Of a stretch of 31,403 bases of DNA, positions 8,720 through 16,772 are shown piece after piece. How positions within the stretch are numbered: position 1 is the stretch's first letter; every line of letters starts with the position of its first letter. The DNA is taken from positions 1 through 31,403 of IMG/VR virus record IMGVR_UViG_3300021959_000227. One strand, 5' to 3'. The notes under the pieces are model-generated. The model searched no databases and was not told the origin of the DNA. It saw only the letters and a list, made by a program, of their open reading frames with translations. Source of the stretch: a virus. Both the position numbers and the translations under genes were made by a program.

Positions 8720-10180
8720 TTAGACCTCCGCGGTATTTCCGGTCAGAGTGTTGATAGAGAATGAAACGTTGACAAAATTCAACGGGTATGCAGGACGGTA
8801 AGCAAACTTAACTTGGATTGCAGTGTTGTCTGACGGGCTGGTACGGACACTCAAGTTGCTGTAATCGACAATCATGTCGGTGCTTGTCGCCTGCTCAAGA
8901 ACGCCCTCAACAAGTGAACGAACACGAAGCGGAGTTTCTGCGCTTGTAGCAGAGCCAATCAATCCAGAGTTCTCAATCGAACGATTAATCAAACGAATCA
9001 TCGTGTCTTTTGCTCTGGTAATGGAAACTTCCCGTGTAAACACGCTTGTCGTATCGGTCGCAACGCCGTGACGAACAACAATTCGTGAGTCATACGTTTG
9101 CTCTGCTACTGCAACACCGTTTTCCGAAAGATTATTCTTGAATGTCGGAGTCATCGTTGAAAGAATCCGTGACGGAATAGCAGTGAATGAACGAATAGAT
9201 TTACGAGTCAGAGGCTCCTGTGGGTTACGAGAAGCAATCATTGCCCCCATTGCAACCGCAAGGTAGAAACCATCCAAATCAATCGTTGTGTTCAGGTATC
9301 CGTTGTAGTATGTCAACGCATTCGGGAACGCAAGAATGACTCGGCTTGATGCAATGTCTCCAGCAAGAACATCGTGGCTTCGATCTGCTCCCTTTGCCAG
9401 ACCAAGAACGCCAATCCGATAATTGCCATCCGCTGAGGCGTTAGTCACATGTGAAGCAAGGTCATCACCAATATTGACTGTTTCTCCTTCAACCAAATCC
9501 GTGCCCTCAATACCAACTGGCATTGGAACAACAACACCAATGTCTGAGCGAGCCTCCAAATGTTCATAGGCATCACTCAAATTGGTACGAGAAACCGACG
9601 TAACGCCCGTTCCAGCAGTCGGAACAAGAACAACCTCTCTCAAACCTTGCTCCATTGCGATCTTCGCGGCAAGGGTAAGCGGAGATGAAATTGCACCAGT
9701 AGAAACATTAAACGCTGAACCAAAACGAGATTGAATCTCGTCATAGTCAGATGAAAGGAATGGAAGATAGTACGATGAATCGGTGTATCGGTAAGAAACG
9801 TAAACGGTTTCACCAGAGACAATGACACTTGAACTGGCTCGTTCAATAGTGGTTGTAGCCTCTGAGCCACCCTCGGTTGGTGTTTGAGTCGCAATCCAGT
9901 TGGTAAATGGAGTATCTTCTTCATCTACACCACTTGCAACGTACGACGTTCCACTGAGTGATGTGACAGTGATAGAAGTAGCATCAATGCCAAGGTTTTG
10001 TAGGGTAACTGCGTCTGTTCCTGTTAGTGCAATCGCCTCTGTTGCAGTCTGATAACCAAACGCCGGTCCGACAATCGCCAACCGACTCGCGGGAAGGGCG
10101 ACTACCGCACCAATATTGGGTACAGAAAGACTGTCTTCGTTGACATAAACACCGGGTGGGTTGTAAATCAAATCGCTCAC
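8720..10180 (-). CDS. Tail sheath protein
   Basis: The product is 486 residues. The start is typical for a sheath subunit (SDLIYNPPGVYVNEDS), and the C-terminal third carries the conserved features FTREVSITRAKDTMIRLINR and SLVEGVLEQ, followed by a final beta domain. The sheath contracts to drive the tube through the envelope, and its presence defines the phage as a myovirus. I chose GTG at 10180, which has GAGGT six bases upstream; an in-frame GTG at 10213 would add eleven residues but lacks a sensible ribosome site. The region about 75-160 is more variable and Thr/Ser-rich, probably the surface-exposed domain. Confidence 0.9.
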   Translation of the reverse strand: MSDLIYNPPGVYVNEDSLSVPNIGAVVALPASRLAIVGPAFGYQTATEAIALTGTDAVTLQNLGIDATSITVTSLSGTSYVASGVDEEDTPFTNWIATQTPTEGGSEATTTIERASSSVIVSGETVYVSYRYTDSSYYLPFLSSDYDEIQSRFGSAFNVSTGAISSPLTLAAKIAMEQGLREVVLVPTAGTGVTSVSRTNLSDAYEHLEARSDIGVVVPMPVGIEGTDLVEGETVNIGDDLASHVTNASADGNYRIGVLGLAKGADRSHDVLAGDIASSRVILAFPNALTYYNGYLNTTIDLDGFYLAVAMGAMIASRNPQEPLTRKSIRSFTAIPSRILSTMTPTFKNNLSENGVAVAEQTYDSRIVVRHGVATDTTSVFTREVSITRAKDTMIRLINRSIENSGLIGSATSAETPLRVRSLVEGVLEQATSTDMIVDYSNLSVRTSPSDNTAIQVKFAYRPAYPLNFVNVSFSINTLTGNTAEV

Positions 10181-10255
10181 GGATACCTCATTGTTAAAAC
10201 GGCACTTCTCCACCTCTTACAGAGGGTGAACTTGCCCACAAGACAGGGTAAAAAA

Positions 10256-10879
10256 CTAGCCAATCCAGCCATCGCCGGTAGTTGGGTCATTTTCATTTGG
10301 GTCAATCCAGAAAGAAACCTCAACATTATCTAGGGCGACAAGAGCCTGCGTGTTGTCCACAGTGAACTCTCCGATGACTTCCATCGCAATAGTTGCTTCA
10401 TAAATCATCTCATCTGTCCCCCAAGGAGTGCCCTGAGACGCGGCAAATCCACGCTGTTCAATTTCGTCAAAGTCAATGTTGATTGCAATCAAATCGTTGT
10501 TCTCAATCATTGTCCTAAAACGACCTAAATTATTAGACCTATCGCCAAACCCAAGCACCCTTACGACAGCATCAAATAGGCGGTCACGCTCCAGAGATGT
10601 CAGCGCGGCAATGGTCATGGTCGCCATCCCAGAAAATCTCCATCGATACAACTCTGGTGATGTCGCCAACTCAGAATCGGTCTGCTCAAAATGACCGATA
10701 CCAGCAATTCTCAACGAACCAGACGGGTCAAAATCAACCCAAATTGAAGGGTAATGTTGCTTATCGACTGGGTATTCAATAGAAATGTGAAGGTTCTGAA
10801 AATCTGTTTCTGGAGCAGAGTCGTCAAAAACAGTACGAAGAGCCTTAGTCAAAAGAGTTTTTGTTTTTACCAGATACAT
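10256..10879 (-). CDS. Tail terminator/neck protein (putative)
   Basis: The product is 207 residues, alpha/beta, starting MYLVKTKTLLTKALRTVFDD. It lies between the gp10-like gene and the sheath, where tail terminator or tail completion proteins sit in contractile-tailed phages. No catalytic motif or membrane segment is visible. The ATG at 10879 has GGGAGG nine bases upstream, and the gap to the previous gene is 5 bp. The 75 bases after it, up to the sheath start, contain a weak inverted repeat (CACCTCT and AGAGGGTG around 10211-10228) but no clear promoter. Function is inferred from position only. Confidence 0.65.
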   Translation of the reverse strand: MYLVKTKTLLTKALRTVFDDSAPETDFQNLHISIEYPVDKQHYPSIWVDFDPSGSLRIAGIGHFEQTDSELATSPELYRWRFSGMATMTIAALTSLERDRLFDAVVRVLGFGDRSNNLGRFRTMIENNDLIAINIDFDEIEQRGFAASQGTPWGTDEMIYEATIAMEVIGEFTVDNTQALVALDNVEVSFWIDPNENDPTTGDGWIG

Positions 10880-10884
10880 CTTTG

Positions 10885-11604
10885 TTAGCCTCCCGAATAC
10901 ACAATCCTAATAAATGACGGATCAGACGCATTTGCAACCCTGCCCCTGTATGAAACTGCCCCCACAGGAATTCCATACTGAACCGCCGCGGCATGAACTC
11001 CCCTTGCCAAAAACCTACTTGGATTAAGGCCGGGGTGCCTCCACCGCACACCAACGTTTCCCTTTGCAATCTGGCCGGGATTTCCAACGCCGGGACTTAC
11101 ATCCCCCTGACGAATCAAACCTCGCGAACGATTGACTGCGATACGACCGGGTGCGCCGGGATACGACGCTGGAACATTGACCTTAACCATTCTGCCCCCC
11201 ACGTTGCGCCACACATCTTTTCTTTGCCCAATGCGAGCCGCGCGACGAAAGATCAATGTTTGCTGTCGACCAGAGGCAGTTGTTCTAGTTTTTGGTTGCT
11301 TTTGTTTTGATGCTTCAGAACCGTCTGTGTCATCCACCCACATCGGGATTACTTTCCCTGCAAGAGAGCGCATTGTAAACGGCTTGATTCCAGCCTCCTG
11401 AAACCAAATGTATTGATGCTCCCAGCGGATGCCGAACCATCCTTCTCCCCAGATTGGGACAAAGTTACTGGACGACTGAACGGTCAGTTTTGGAGCGAAC
11501 ATTCTCGCTTGGCGAGTGGCGTTAATTGCAAGTGCGCGAGCAAGCGTTTCATCAACGCCCGGAACCCCCATAACAATTCGATCAGGAAAGTTGACAAACT
11601 GCAT
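10885..11604 (-). CDS. Neck/tail completion protein, HK97 gp10-like (putative)
   Basis: The product is 239 residues, basic in the second half. The stretch ETLARALAINATRQARMFAP followed by a beta-rich WFGIRWEHQYIWFQEAGI region resembles the fold of HK97 gp10-type tail completion proteins: a helix with charged residues, then a strand near a 'beta meander' (inference). A Lys/Arg-rich loop lies near residues 108-140. I prefer ATG 11604, which starts one base after the upstream stop and has GAGGGAG ten bases upstream, over ATG 11631, which would overlap by 26 bp without a ribosome site. Confidence 0.6.
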   Translation of the reverse strand: MQFVNFPDRIVMGVPGVDETLARALAINATRQARMFAPKLTVQSSSNFVPIWGEGWFGIRWEHQYIWFQEAGIKPFTMRSLAGKVIPMWVDDTDGSEASKQKQPKTRTTASGRQQTLIFRRAARIGQRKDVWRNVGGRMVKVNVPASYPGAPGRIAVNRSRGLIRQGDVSPGVGNPGQIAKGNVGVRWRHPGLNPSRFLARGVHAAAVQYGIPVGAVSYRGRVANASDPSFIRIVYSGG

Positions 11605-11605
11605 A

Positions 11606-12244
11606 TCAAAGAAGGCTCCCTCTGATGACATCAGGTGGAGTTGATGGATAGGGCAATTCTGGATTCCAACCAGAGTTTTGCAAAAAAATCATGTCAACAG
11701 TTGGCAGATGAGATGGCATTGTTTCGTCATCCATGTACCCAGAAAGCACTGAACCAATTTGGTCGGTATACACAGAGTTCGGACCGAACCCAGTTGTCAA
11801 CAGAGAAACCTGTGGCTGGTTAAAACGCCACCTAGTTCCATCTGAACGAACCGCTATGTCATTGTCTCTAAAGCGAATTCCACCGACTGGCTGGATTGTG
11901 CAAGAACGTGATGTCGCAAGACCACGCTTTCTGACTTCCTCAGACGAATCGTCAATATTCCACAACGCCGGTCGATAAATAAGGGCACGGTAACCGCCCT
12001 CAAATGTTGTCCCATAACAGTTTGTGCAATGCGACTCTGATGCCTGCTTGTACACATCAGCGATGTCACCAAGTGGCGTGTAGCAGGTAGAACAACGTTC
12101 TACATCGCCGTTCTCAAAATCAATAATTGACCACCACAAAATAAAGGCGGTCATTTCCCCGAACCAGTTCGCGGCATCATCGTGCCGTAACTGCTCCTGA
12201 TCCCTAGCGTAAGCGTGTCTGTTTTGAAGTGGTGGTCTAGGCAC
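11606..12244 (-). CDS. Neck (head closure) protein with a zinc-ribbon-like Cys4 motif
   Basis: The product is 212 residues. Residues 51-76 carry CSTC and CTNC (Cys51, 54, 73, 76), a four-cysteine arrangement expected to bind zinc, followed by YGTTFEGGYRALIYRP. The rest is beta-rich, with a FRDNDIAVRSDGTRWRF segment. It sits between the adaptor-like gene and the gp10-like gene, as a head closure or stopper protein would. The start is GTG at 12244, with GAGGTGG seven bases upstream and a 10-bp gap from the preceding gene. The zinc call is from cysteine spacing and the neck role is from gene order. Confidence 0.6.
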   Translation of the reverse strand: MPRPPLQNRHAYARDQEQLRHDDAANWFGEMTAFILWWSIIDFENGDVERCSTCYTPLGDIADVYKQASESHCTNCYGTTFEGGYRALIYRPALWNIDDSSEEVRKRGLATSRSCTIQPVGGIRFRDNDIAVRSDGTRWRFNQPQVSLLTTGFGPNSVYTDQIGSVLSGYMDDETMPSHLPTVDMIFLQNSGWNPELPYPSTPPDVIRGSLL

Positions 12245-12254
12245 TTACACCACC

Positions 12255-13100
12255 TCAGTAAACAATAGGCGGTCTGTGGTGTGGGCGAGCAGGAGGTGCG
12301 TTTCGACGGAGATTTCCGTACACACCACCAGCAACCATAATTGAAGGCTGTCCAAGATTCATGCTTGCCATCTTGAAAATGTCTAATTGAGAGGTCAGCG
12401 TCGACTCTTCAATCCGCAACACTGTTTCCCAACGATTCAAATAATCTCGTCGGTCAAGACGAGCAGACTGAATGCCTTGGGCACTCGGCTGTTCAACGTA
12501 CGAACGCATAAGATGCTTAATCGCCTCAACCATTGTCGCCTGCTCCAGCAACGCTCCCCACTGCACAATCGGGAATTCGCTGTCGCCCGTAATCCCATAC
12601 GATTGATATGGCTGACTGACCGTGTTAAGCCTGCCTACCGCGACACGAAGCAACTCTGCAATGCGCTCACGACCAAAGTTAGATTGAGAATATTCTTTCA
12701 GGTGCGGACCGCCGACTGCGCTATCGAACAGGTCAGAGAAACGCATCCAAACAGACTCAATAATGTCTCGCATGCCCTCCGACAAAGCCTCATACAATGG
12801 GGCAGAAGTCTGAGGAATTTCTACATCAGTTCTGTACTCCTGAGCAGACCCAAGAGTGTACGAAAACTTAAGATAGAACAATCCGGGCGTGTTTGTCTCA
12901 ACCGAAGAAAGAGTGATTCGGTAAATACCAGTGTCAATCTTGACCGCAGAGCGAGAAAAGATTTCTGAATCGTCACCGTAATTGTGTAACGCTCCAGTAA
13001 CTGAATCGCTATCAGCATCAACGATTGCCCCTGAACCGTTAATAACAGTTAGGTCAGCGTTCGCAATGCTGTAGCGAGAGACAAACAGGAAATTCGCCAT
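12255..13100 (-). CDS. Head-tail adaptor/neck structural protein (putative)
   Basis: The product is 281 residues. Residues 1-95 form a beta-rich domain with TGIYRITLSSVETNTPGLFY, like an Ig or carbohydrate-binding fold. Residues about 105-260 are mostly helical, with ARLDRRDYLNRWETVLRIEE near the end. The C-terminus is Pro/His/Arg-rich (PPARPHHRPPIVY). A helical core with a flexible tail between head and tail genes would suit a connector adaptor. It abuts the next upstream gene with no gap (start 13100, upstream stop 13101). The family is not firmly recognised. Confidence 0.6.
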   Translation of the reverse strand: MANFLFVSRYSIANADLTVINGSGAIVDADSDSVTGALHNYGDDSEIFSRSAVKIDTGIYRITLSSVETNTPGLFYLKFSYTLGSAQEYRTDVEIPQTSAPLYEALSEGMRDIIESVWMRFSDLFDSAVGGPHLKEYSQSNFGRERIAELLRVAVGRLNTVSQPYQSYGITGDSEFPIVQWGALLEQATMVEAIKHLMRSYVEQPSAQGIQSARLDRRDYLNRWETVLRIEESTLTSQLDIFKMASMNLGQPSIMVAGGVYGNLRRNAPPARPHHRPPIVY

Positions 13101-13781
13101 TTAGACCCCAACTTCCTCTACAGTGAGGAAGGCAGGAGCCGTGGCAGATGCCCTTAGCGTAGTTGTTCCCGTAGATGCCGCGAGAGAGTTAATCCTAAAC
13201 GTGTAGGTTATTGAACCACCTGCAACAGCGGGCGCATGGTATGCAACAAAAGTACCACCACTTGCCCAATCCATAGGGTCTGTTTCCGCATCCGTCTTTC
13301 CACGAACCGAAGCACTAAAAAGCAAATCGCTATCTGCATAGATAGTAGCGTTTGCTACTCCAGCAGTATTATCGATTCGATAGAACGACGCTGTAACACG
13401 AATTCTCTTCGTTGTAGAAGTCGAATGTGTTGCAGGAACAGTTACTGTCGTGGTGATTGCAGTAGGAGATGGGGAAGTAGAGGTAGATGAAGTTGCTGTG
13501 GTACTAAAATCTGAAGTCACATCAGACTGACCAAGAACGCCCTCGGCTGAATGCCTAACGAATGCCGTGCCAGACCAATACCAACGAAGAAGGCTATCTG
13601 TTTCAAAGATTTCCATCCCTGTCTGAGAACTACCCCACGTTGTTGGACGCGTACTTGAGGTACAAATGTAAGTACCCGGATAGTTGTCCAACAACGTGTA
13701 GTTGTCGTAGAAATCTGTCGTAGCAAAGGCATCGCTAGATAGAGGTCGGCTTAGACCCAATCTTGCACTTACACTTGGCAT
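13101..13781 (-). CDS. Virion surface protein, fibre/decoration type
   Basis: The product is 226 residues. Residues 37-77 read TYICTSSTRPTTWGSSQTGM, then EIFETDSLLRWYWSG. This matches the common phage motif in which 'RP....G..I.ETD' and 'W.G..W' mark a fibre or capsid decoration module. A Ser/Thr-rich linker (about 90-125) leads to a C-terminal beta domain with RIRVTASFYRIDNTAGVANA. The ATG at 13781 has GGGGAG eleven bases upstream. The coding sequence contains a perfect 13-bp inverted repeat (13636-13648 and 13686-13698). Likely displayed on the head, because it lies in the capsid block, but a tail fibre is possible. Confidence 0.65.
   Translation of the reverse strand: MPSVSARLGLSRPLSSDAFATTDFYDNYTLLDNYPGTYICTSSTRPTTWGSSQTGMEIFETDSLLRWYWSGTAFVRHSAEGVLGQSDVTSDFSTTATSSTSTSPSPTAITTTVTVPATHSTSTTKRIRVTASFYRIDNTAGVANATIYADSDLLFSASVRGKTDAETDPMDWASGGTFVAYHAPAVAGGSITYTFRINSLAASTGTTTLRASATAPAFLTVEEVGV
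13636..13698. repeat. Perfect 13-bp inverted repeat inside a structural gene
   Basis: CACGTTGTTGGAC (13636-13648) is the exact reverse complement of GTCCAACAACGTG (13686-13698), with a 37-base spacer. Inside the spacer GTACTT (13651-13656) pairs with AAGTAC (13670-13675), so a branched hairpin could form in mRNA or single-stranded DNA. It sits fully within the coding sequence of the surface protein. Confidence 0.75.
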
Positions 13782-13818
13782 TTTGCTTGCTCCCCAATAC
13801 TAGGAGAAGCCGCGAAGA

Positions 13819-14034
13819 TCACTTCTTGGTGGTCTTCTTCGCAGGCTTCTCAGCGACAGTTTCTTCGGAAACTTCCGCAGGAGCATCTGCAACTTCCTCA
13901 ACGGCAGGCTCTTCAGCAACAACCGTCTCAGCGACCACTTCTACTTCTTCAACAGCCACAGACTGGATGGGGGTGTTATCCCCATCTGGGTAAGCCGGTG
14001 TTGCTCCTACTGTACCAACAACTCCATCAGACAT
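13819..14034 (-). CDS. Short acidic Ala/Val/Glu-rich protein
   Basis: The product is 71 residues: a short Gly/Thr/Pro N-terminus (SDGVVGTVGATPAYPDGDN), then about 40 residues built from E, V, A and P, ending in a Lys/Thr tail (AKKTTKK). There is no folded domain. Low-complexity Ala/Glu/Val sequence with a basic end is unusual for a structural protein and could be an assembly helper or a flexible capsid tail. ATG 14034 has AAGGAA nine bases upstream and overlaps the upstream gene by 8 bp; a TTG directly before it would add one residue. Confidence 0.6.
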   Translation of the reverse strand: MSDGVVGTVGATPAYPDGDNTPIQSVAVEEVEVVAETVVAEEPAVEEVADAPAEVSEETVAEKPAKKTTKK

Positions 14035-14410
14035 CAAGATTCGTTCCTTGTCCCTTGCTCATGCGACTAATGTGCGTCTGCATGTCCTCTTCTGAAATAA
14101 CGATGTCACGACCGTCTTGCGACCGATCAATCAAGCCAGCAAGAGCATCCTGTTCCTTGCTCTGGCTGGAGGCGTAACGGCTTGCTTGCGCCGCGACTGA
14201 CTCCTTAATTGCATCGTCATCTTCAACAATTTCAAAGATTCCGATACCAACTGCACGCAGAAATGACGGATGCTCCAGAACTGCATCTGGAACAACTTGA
14301 ATGTCATTTCCATTCTTGTCTTCCTTCGGTGCCCACTCAAGATTCACTTTTGAAGGTGGATCATTAAAGGTTGTTACCGTATTCTTCAAGTTACGCACTG
14401 CTACTGGCAT
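14027..14410 (-). CDS. Head-region protein, unknown
   Basis: The product is 127 residues. The start MPVAVRNLKNTVTTFNDPPS is followed by EWAPKEDKNGNDIQVVPDAV, then a helical acidic second half with ISEEDMQTHISRMSKGQG near the end. ATG 14410 was chosen because AAGGAG sits nine bases upstream; an upstream in-frame start at 14473 lies inside the hairpin between genes and is not credible. Position between two head genes suggests a virion or head-assembly role. No family recognised. Confidence 0.65.
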   Translation of the reverse strand: MPVAVRNLKNTVTTFNDPPSKVNLEWAPKEDKNGNDIQVVPDAVLEHPSFLRAVGIGIFEIVEDDDAIKESVAAQASRYASSQSKEQDALAGLIDRSQDGRDIVISEEDMQTHISRMSKGQGTNLDV

Positions 14411-14445
14411 AGCATTTTCTCCTTGGCTGTAGGGCTTGCTGGTTT

Positions 14446-14490
14446 GCTCCCCGACTGGTGCCCAACCAGCCAAAGTACCAGTCGGGGAGC
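14446..14490. repeat. Strong 14-bp hairpin between two head genes
   Basis: GCTCCCCGACTGGT (14446-14459) pairs perfectly with ACCAGTCGGGGAGC (14477-14490) around a 17-base loop. On the minus strand it follows the upstream stop (14498-14500) by 7 bases and precedes the next ribosome site by about 20. The run after the stem on the minus strand is not T-rich, so a classical terminator in that direction is doubtful; it may act as an mRNA 3'-end stabiliser. A second pairing, GCTGGTT (14438-14444) with AACCAGC (14464-14470), interleaves with it. Confidence 0.7.
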
Positions 14491-14497
14491 GATTTTA

Positions 14498-15055
14498 TCA
14501 GTCAATTACGAAAGTGTTCTTCGCCACAGTCGGCTCAAGGAACACCACGAAAGCAACCGTTCCCTCAGCAAAAGTTGTGGGCGCGGCAACCGTCTTAATT
14601 GTAATCGAATCTGTAGAACTAAAGTTGTTCGGGTTAGCCGACGAGAAGGTCACATTGGTTGCACCAAGAACCGTGCCGACTGGAGTCGCATTTGCTGAAG
14701 TGAGCGCAATGCGACCACCGTTGATCTCGGTTCCATCAACAAAAACACCAACCGTTGCTGACTTACCTGAAGTCGTTGCCGCGGTCGAAACGATGGCAAC
14801 AACGCTACGGATGACACCGGCAAAGCCCGGAGTGAACGTAGCAATGGTCTTTGCGTCTGCATCTGCGTCAGTCAAGTCAACAACCGCGGCCATAATGCCC
14901 GGTCCGAGGTCAGTCAAAACTGAAGTAAATGCACCAGAATTGAGTGAATCAAACTGAGCATCAGTTAGAAGAACCTTGTCGGTAGCAGTGTGTGTAACAC
15001 GGTCTGGAAGGCGAACCTCATCCTGACCTGCTTTAACTTGAACAATCTGTGCCAT
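14498..15055 (-). CDS. Capsid decoration / head fibre-like protein
   Basis: The product is 185 residues. The N-terminal third has DRVTHTATDKVLLTDAQFDS, where 'LTDAQ.DSL' is typical of short head-fibre or decoration proteins. A hinge of Asp/Ala residues (DLTDADADA) follows, then a beta-sandwich-like C-terminal domain (TPGFAGVIRSVVAIVS and AAPTTFAEGTVAFVVF). The ATG at 15055 has GGGAG six bases upstream. It is the first gene after the capsid protein and its hairpin cluster, which is a common place for a decoration protein needed in many copies. The family assignment is by pattern only. Confidence 0.6.
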   Translation of the reverse strand: MAQIVQVKAGQDEVRLPDRVTHTATDKVLLTDAQFDSLNSGAFTSVLTDLGPGIMAAVVDLTDADADAKTIATFTPGFAGVIRSVVAIVSTAATTSGKSATVGVFVDGTEINGGRIALTSANATPVGTVLGATNVTFSSANPNNFSSTDSITIKTVAAPTTFAEGTVAFVVFLEPTVAKNTFVID

Positions 15056-15109
15056 TTCGCACTCCCGTGTTGTGTTGAAGAACGGATTCCATTACTTGTA
15101 TGCAGTTGA

Positions 15110-15130
15110 GGTCACAAAGACAGTGTGACC
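15110..15130 (-). repeat. 7-bp inverted repeat downstream of capsid gene
   Basis: GGTCACA (15110-15116) pairs with TGTGACC (15124-15130) around a 7-base loop. It lies just beyond the T-run of the larger hairpin at 15142-15178 in the minus-strand transcript. It could protect the transcript end or be chance. Confidence 0.45.
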
Positions 15131-15141
15131 AGAGAAAATCA

Positions 15142-15178
15142 GAAGGGTCACTCTCAGTAAAACCAAGAGTGACCCTTC
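15142..15178 (-). terminator. Rho-independent terminator after major capsid gene
   Basis: GAAGGGTCACTCT (15142-15154) pairs perfectly with AGAGTGACCCTTC (15166-15178), a 13-bp stem with an 11-base loop. Read on the minus strand, the stem is followed by TGATTTTC. It lies 45 bases after the capsid stop codon and matches the common pattern of partial termination behind a highly expressed capsid gene. Confidence 0.75.
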
Positions 15179-15180
15179 AT

Positions 15181-15201
15181 TAGTCGATTACCCAACGACT
15201 A
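15181..15201 (-). repeat. 6-bp hairpin directly behind capsid stop
   Basis: TAGTCG (15181-15186) pairs with CGACTA (15196-15201). It is the first of three hairpins met by RNA polymerase after the capsid gene; alone it is weak. Confidence 0.4.
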
Positions 15202-15222
15202 GGGGATTACTGACCTAAACGA

Positions 15223-16212
15223 TCAGGGCTTGACCATCTTCGCAATACCGCGAGGGTTGAGGATAGCCATTGACACCATCTCGTCAAAGACCCAGCCCTT
15301 CCAGAAGGATTCCACCTGATGGTTCTCTTCAACGTCCAACGAGTAGAGGACGGGGAAGACACCGAGGAATTCTGGTGAAGGCAGGAGCCACATCGAACCA
15401 GCGTCAACCATGATCGAACGAGCGATCTGGAATTCACCGAAGGTCGTGACCTTTTCGCCTGCGACAACACGATCCTTGAACGCCCAGCCCGTCTCGTTGA
15501 TGCTCCAACGATAGAAGTCACGGTAGTCCGAAGGTGAAACGAGAAGCCGTGAAGCCTCAAGTTCGTGCTGGTCAATCAGCGAAACAGTGCTGTACAGCGT
15601 GTCTGGCGAGAAGTACGAACCAGTCTCGGTGACCGTGTGGGTCGGTGAGACAGAGTGATCCGAACGGCTACCATAGTCAGACAGAGCCGAAGCGAGAAGC
15701 GTCATCAGACGAGCATCTTCCTGCTTCATAATTGCCTGCTTCGTCTCATCCTGCGCCTGCTCCACCGCATTAATACGGAGGTAGTAGAGGTCTTCCTTAC
15801 GGATTGCAGGCTGTGAAGCAATACGGAAGAACCGCACTGGCACACGCTTGCCCTCAAATGGCTGAATGCGAACTTCGCCGTCAGTACCAGACATGATGTA
15901 TGCCTGACCAAGATCGTCAAACACATCGTACTCAACCGGAGTACCGGGGGTCACCGGGTCTTCGATGAGAACGTTGCGGACGATACCCTGATAACGCAAC
16001 TTCAACTGGATTGGACCGATCATTCCAACGCCAAGACGACGGATGCCATTTGACTCATCGCTAAGGATGAGAGCCATCTTCTTCATCTTGGCCTCGGTTG
16101 AAAGGCCAGTCCCTTCGTTGTTGCCACGACGCTTCAGAATCTCTGAAACGTAATCGTCGCTCTTCTTAGCAACACGGGGCTTCAAACCGCCTGCGAGGTT
16201 AAGGTTACTCAT
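15223..16212 (-). CDS. Major capsid protein, HK97 fold
   Basis: The product is 329 residues. The C-terminal half has the HK97-type signatures: EKVTTFGEFQIARSIMVD, then VFPVLYSLDVEENHQVESFW and KGWVFDEMVSMAILNPRGIA. These correspond to the P-domain and the beta hinge near the end. The N-terminal 60 residues are charged and helical (EILKRRGNNEGTGLSTEAKM), possibly a delta domain removed by the protease, though no cut site can be assigned. The ATG at 16212 has AGGAAAG six bases upstream. Codon use is noticeably cleaner (few rare AGA codons) than in neighbouring genes, in line with high expression. Confidence 0.85.
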   Translation of the reverse strand: MSNLNLAGGLKPRVAKKSDDYVSEILKRRGNNEGTGLSTEAKMKKMALILSDESNGIRRLGVGMIGPIQLKLRYQGIVRNVLIEDPVTPGTPVEYDVFDDLGQAYIMSGTDGEVRIQPFEGKRVPVRFFRIASQPAIRKEDLYYLRINAVEQAQDETKQAIMKQEDARLMTLLASALSDYGSRSDHSVSPTHTVTETGSYFSPDTLYSTVSLIDQHELEASRLLVSPSDYRDFYRWSINETGWAFKDRVVAGEKVTTFGEFQIARSIMVDAGSMWLLPSPEFLGVFPVLYSLDVEENHQVESFWKGWVFDEMVSMAILNPRGIAKMVKP

Positions 16213-16229
16213 TATTCTTTCCTCTCAGA

Positions 16230-16772
16230 TCAGTATGCACCAGAGGTGCCGAGTCCGCGGATAACAAGGGTGTTGGTGCTAGGACGACGAACCGCCCGTG
16301 CAACAGGCTTTGCCGAAGCACCAGTAGCACCGGCAGGGCAAAGAACACCAGCATCGGTTGAAGATGCACCCGTGTAAGCATGAACCAAAAGGTCTGTGCC
16401 GTTGGTCGGGAACGTCCAAGTAGCCGATGAATCAAATGCAGGAGCATCAACCTCAAACTCTGCGTCTGGCGAGAGAACCCAAACAGGAACGCTGTTAACG
16501 CCCTGATCGGCAACCTCATCAATACCGTAGGTTGGTGCAATGTAAAGACCGAACAAACCAAACGGAGTCCCAGTCCCGTCCAGTAGCGTCACAACTTCGC
16601 TTGCTCCACTCGCGGCACTGTTGGCTCGCATAGCAACCATGCCCGGATAAATATCCGAACCTTTTGCCCATGACGAATCCAACTCGCAATCAACCGGAGT
16701 TGCCTGCGACCACGCGTAGAGGGGGCGAAGCGTGCGCTTGATGTACGCCTTGTCAAGCGATGTACGAAGCAT
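16230..16772 (-). CDS. Virion structural protein upstream of capsid gene
   Basis: The product is 180 residues. It starts MLRTSLDKAYIKRTLRPLYA, then has a beta-rich body with GSDIYPGMVAMRANSAASGA and FGLFGLYIAPTYGIDEVADQ, and an Ala/Gly-rich C-terminus. The pattern 'G..I.PGMV......A....TL.DG....FGLF' suggests a trimeric decoration protein of the lambda gpD type (inference). It is 17 bp ahead of the capsid gene and shares its operon. The ATG at 16772 has AAGGGAT eight bases upstream. The 121 bases between its start and the next upstream gene contain no clear hairpin or promoter. Confidence 0.65.
   Translation of the reverse strand: MLRTSLDKAYIKRTLRPLYAWSQATPVDCELDSSWAKGSDIYPGMVAMRANSAASGASEVVTLLDGTGTPFGLFGLYIAPTYGIDEVADQGVNSVPVWVLSPDAEFEVDAPAFDSSATWTFPTNGTDLLVHAYTGASSTDAGVLCPAGATGASAKPVARAVRRPSTNTLVIRGLGTSGAY

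Noticed and set aside
12387-12968. Plus-strand 193-residue frame
   Set aside because: Lies fully opposite the neck protein gene; composition is Arg/Cys/Leu-rich like a shadow frame and there is no ribosome site context.
14438-14490. True H-type pseudoknot
   Set aside because: A single-base connector would need to cross a 14-bp stem, which is not sterically reasonable; treated as alternative pairings.
15070-15115. Possible promoter TTGTGA, 17 bases, TAATGG on the minus strand before the decoration gene
   Set aside because: The -10 box is a poor match and the actinobacterial consensus is loose; not enough support.
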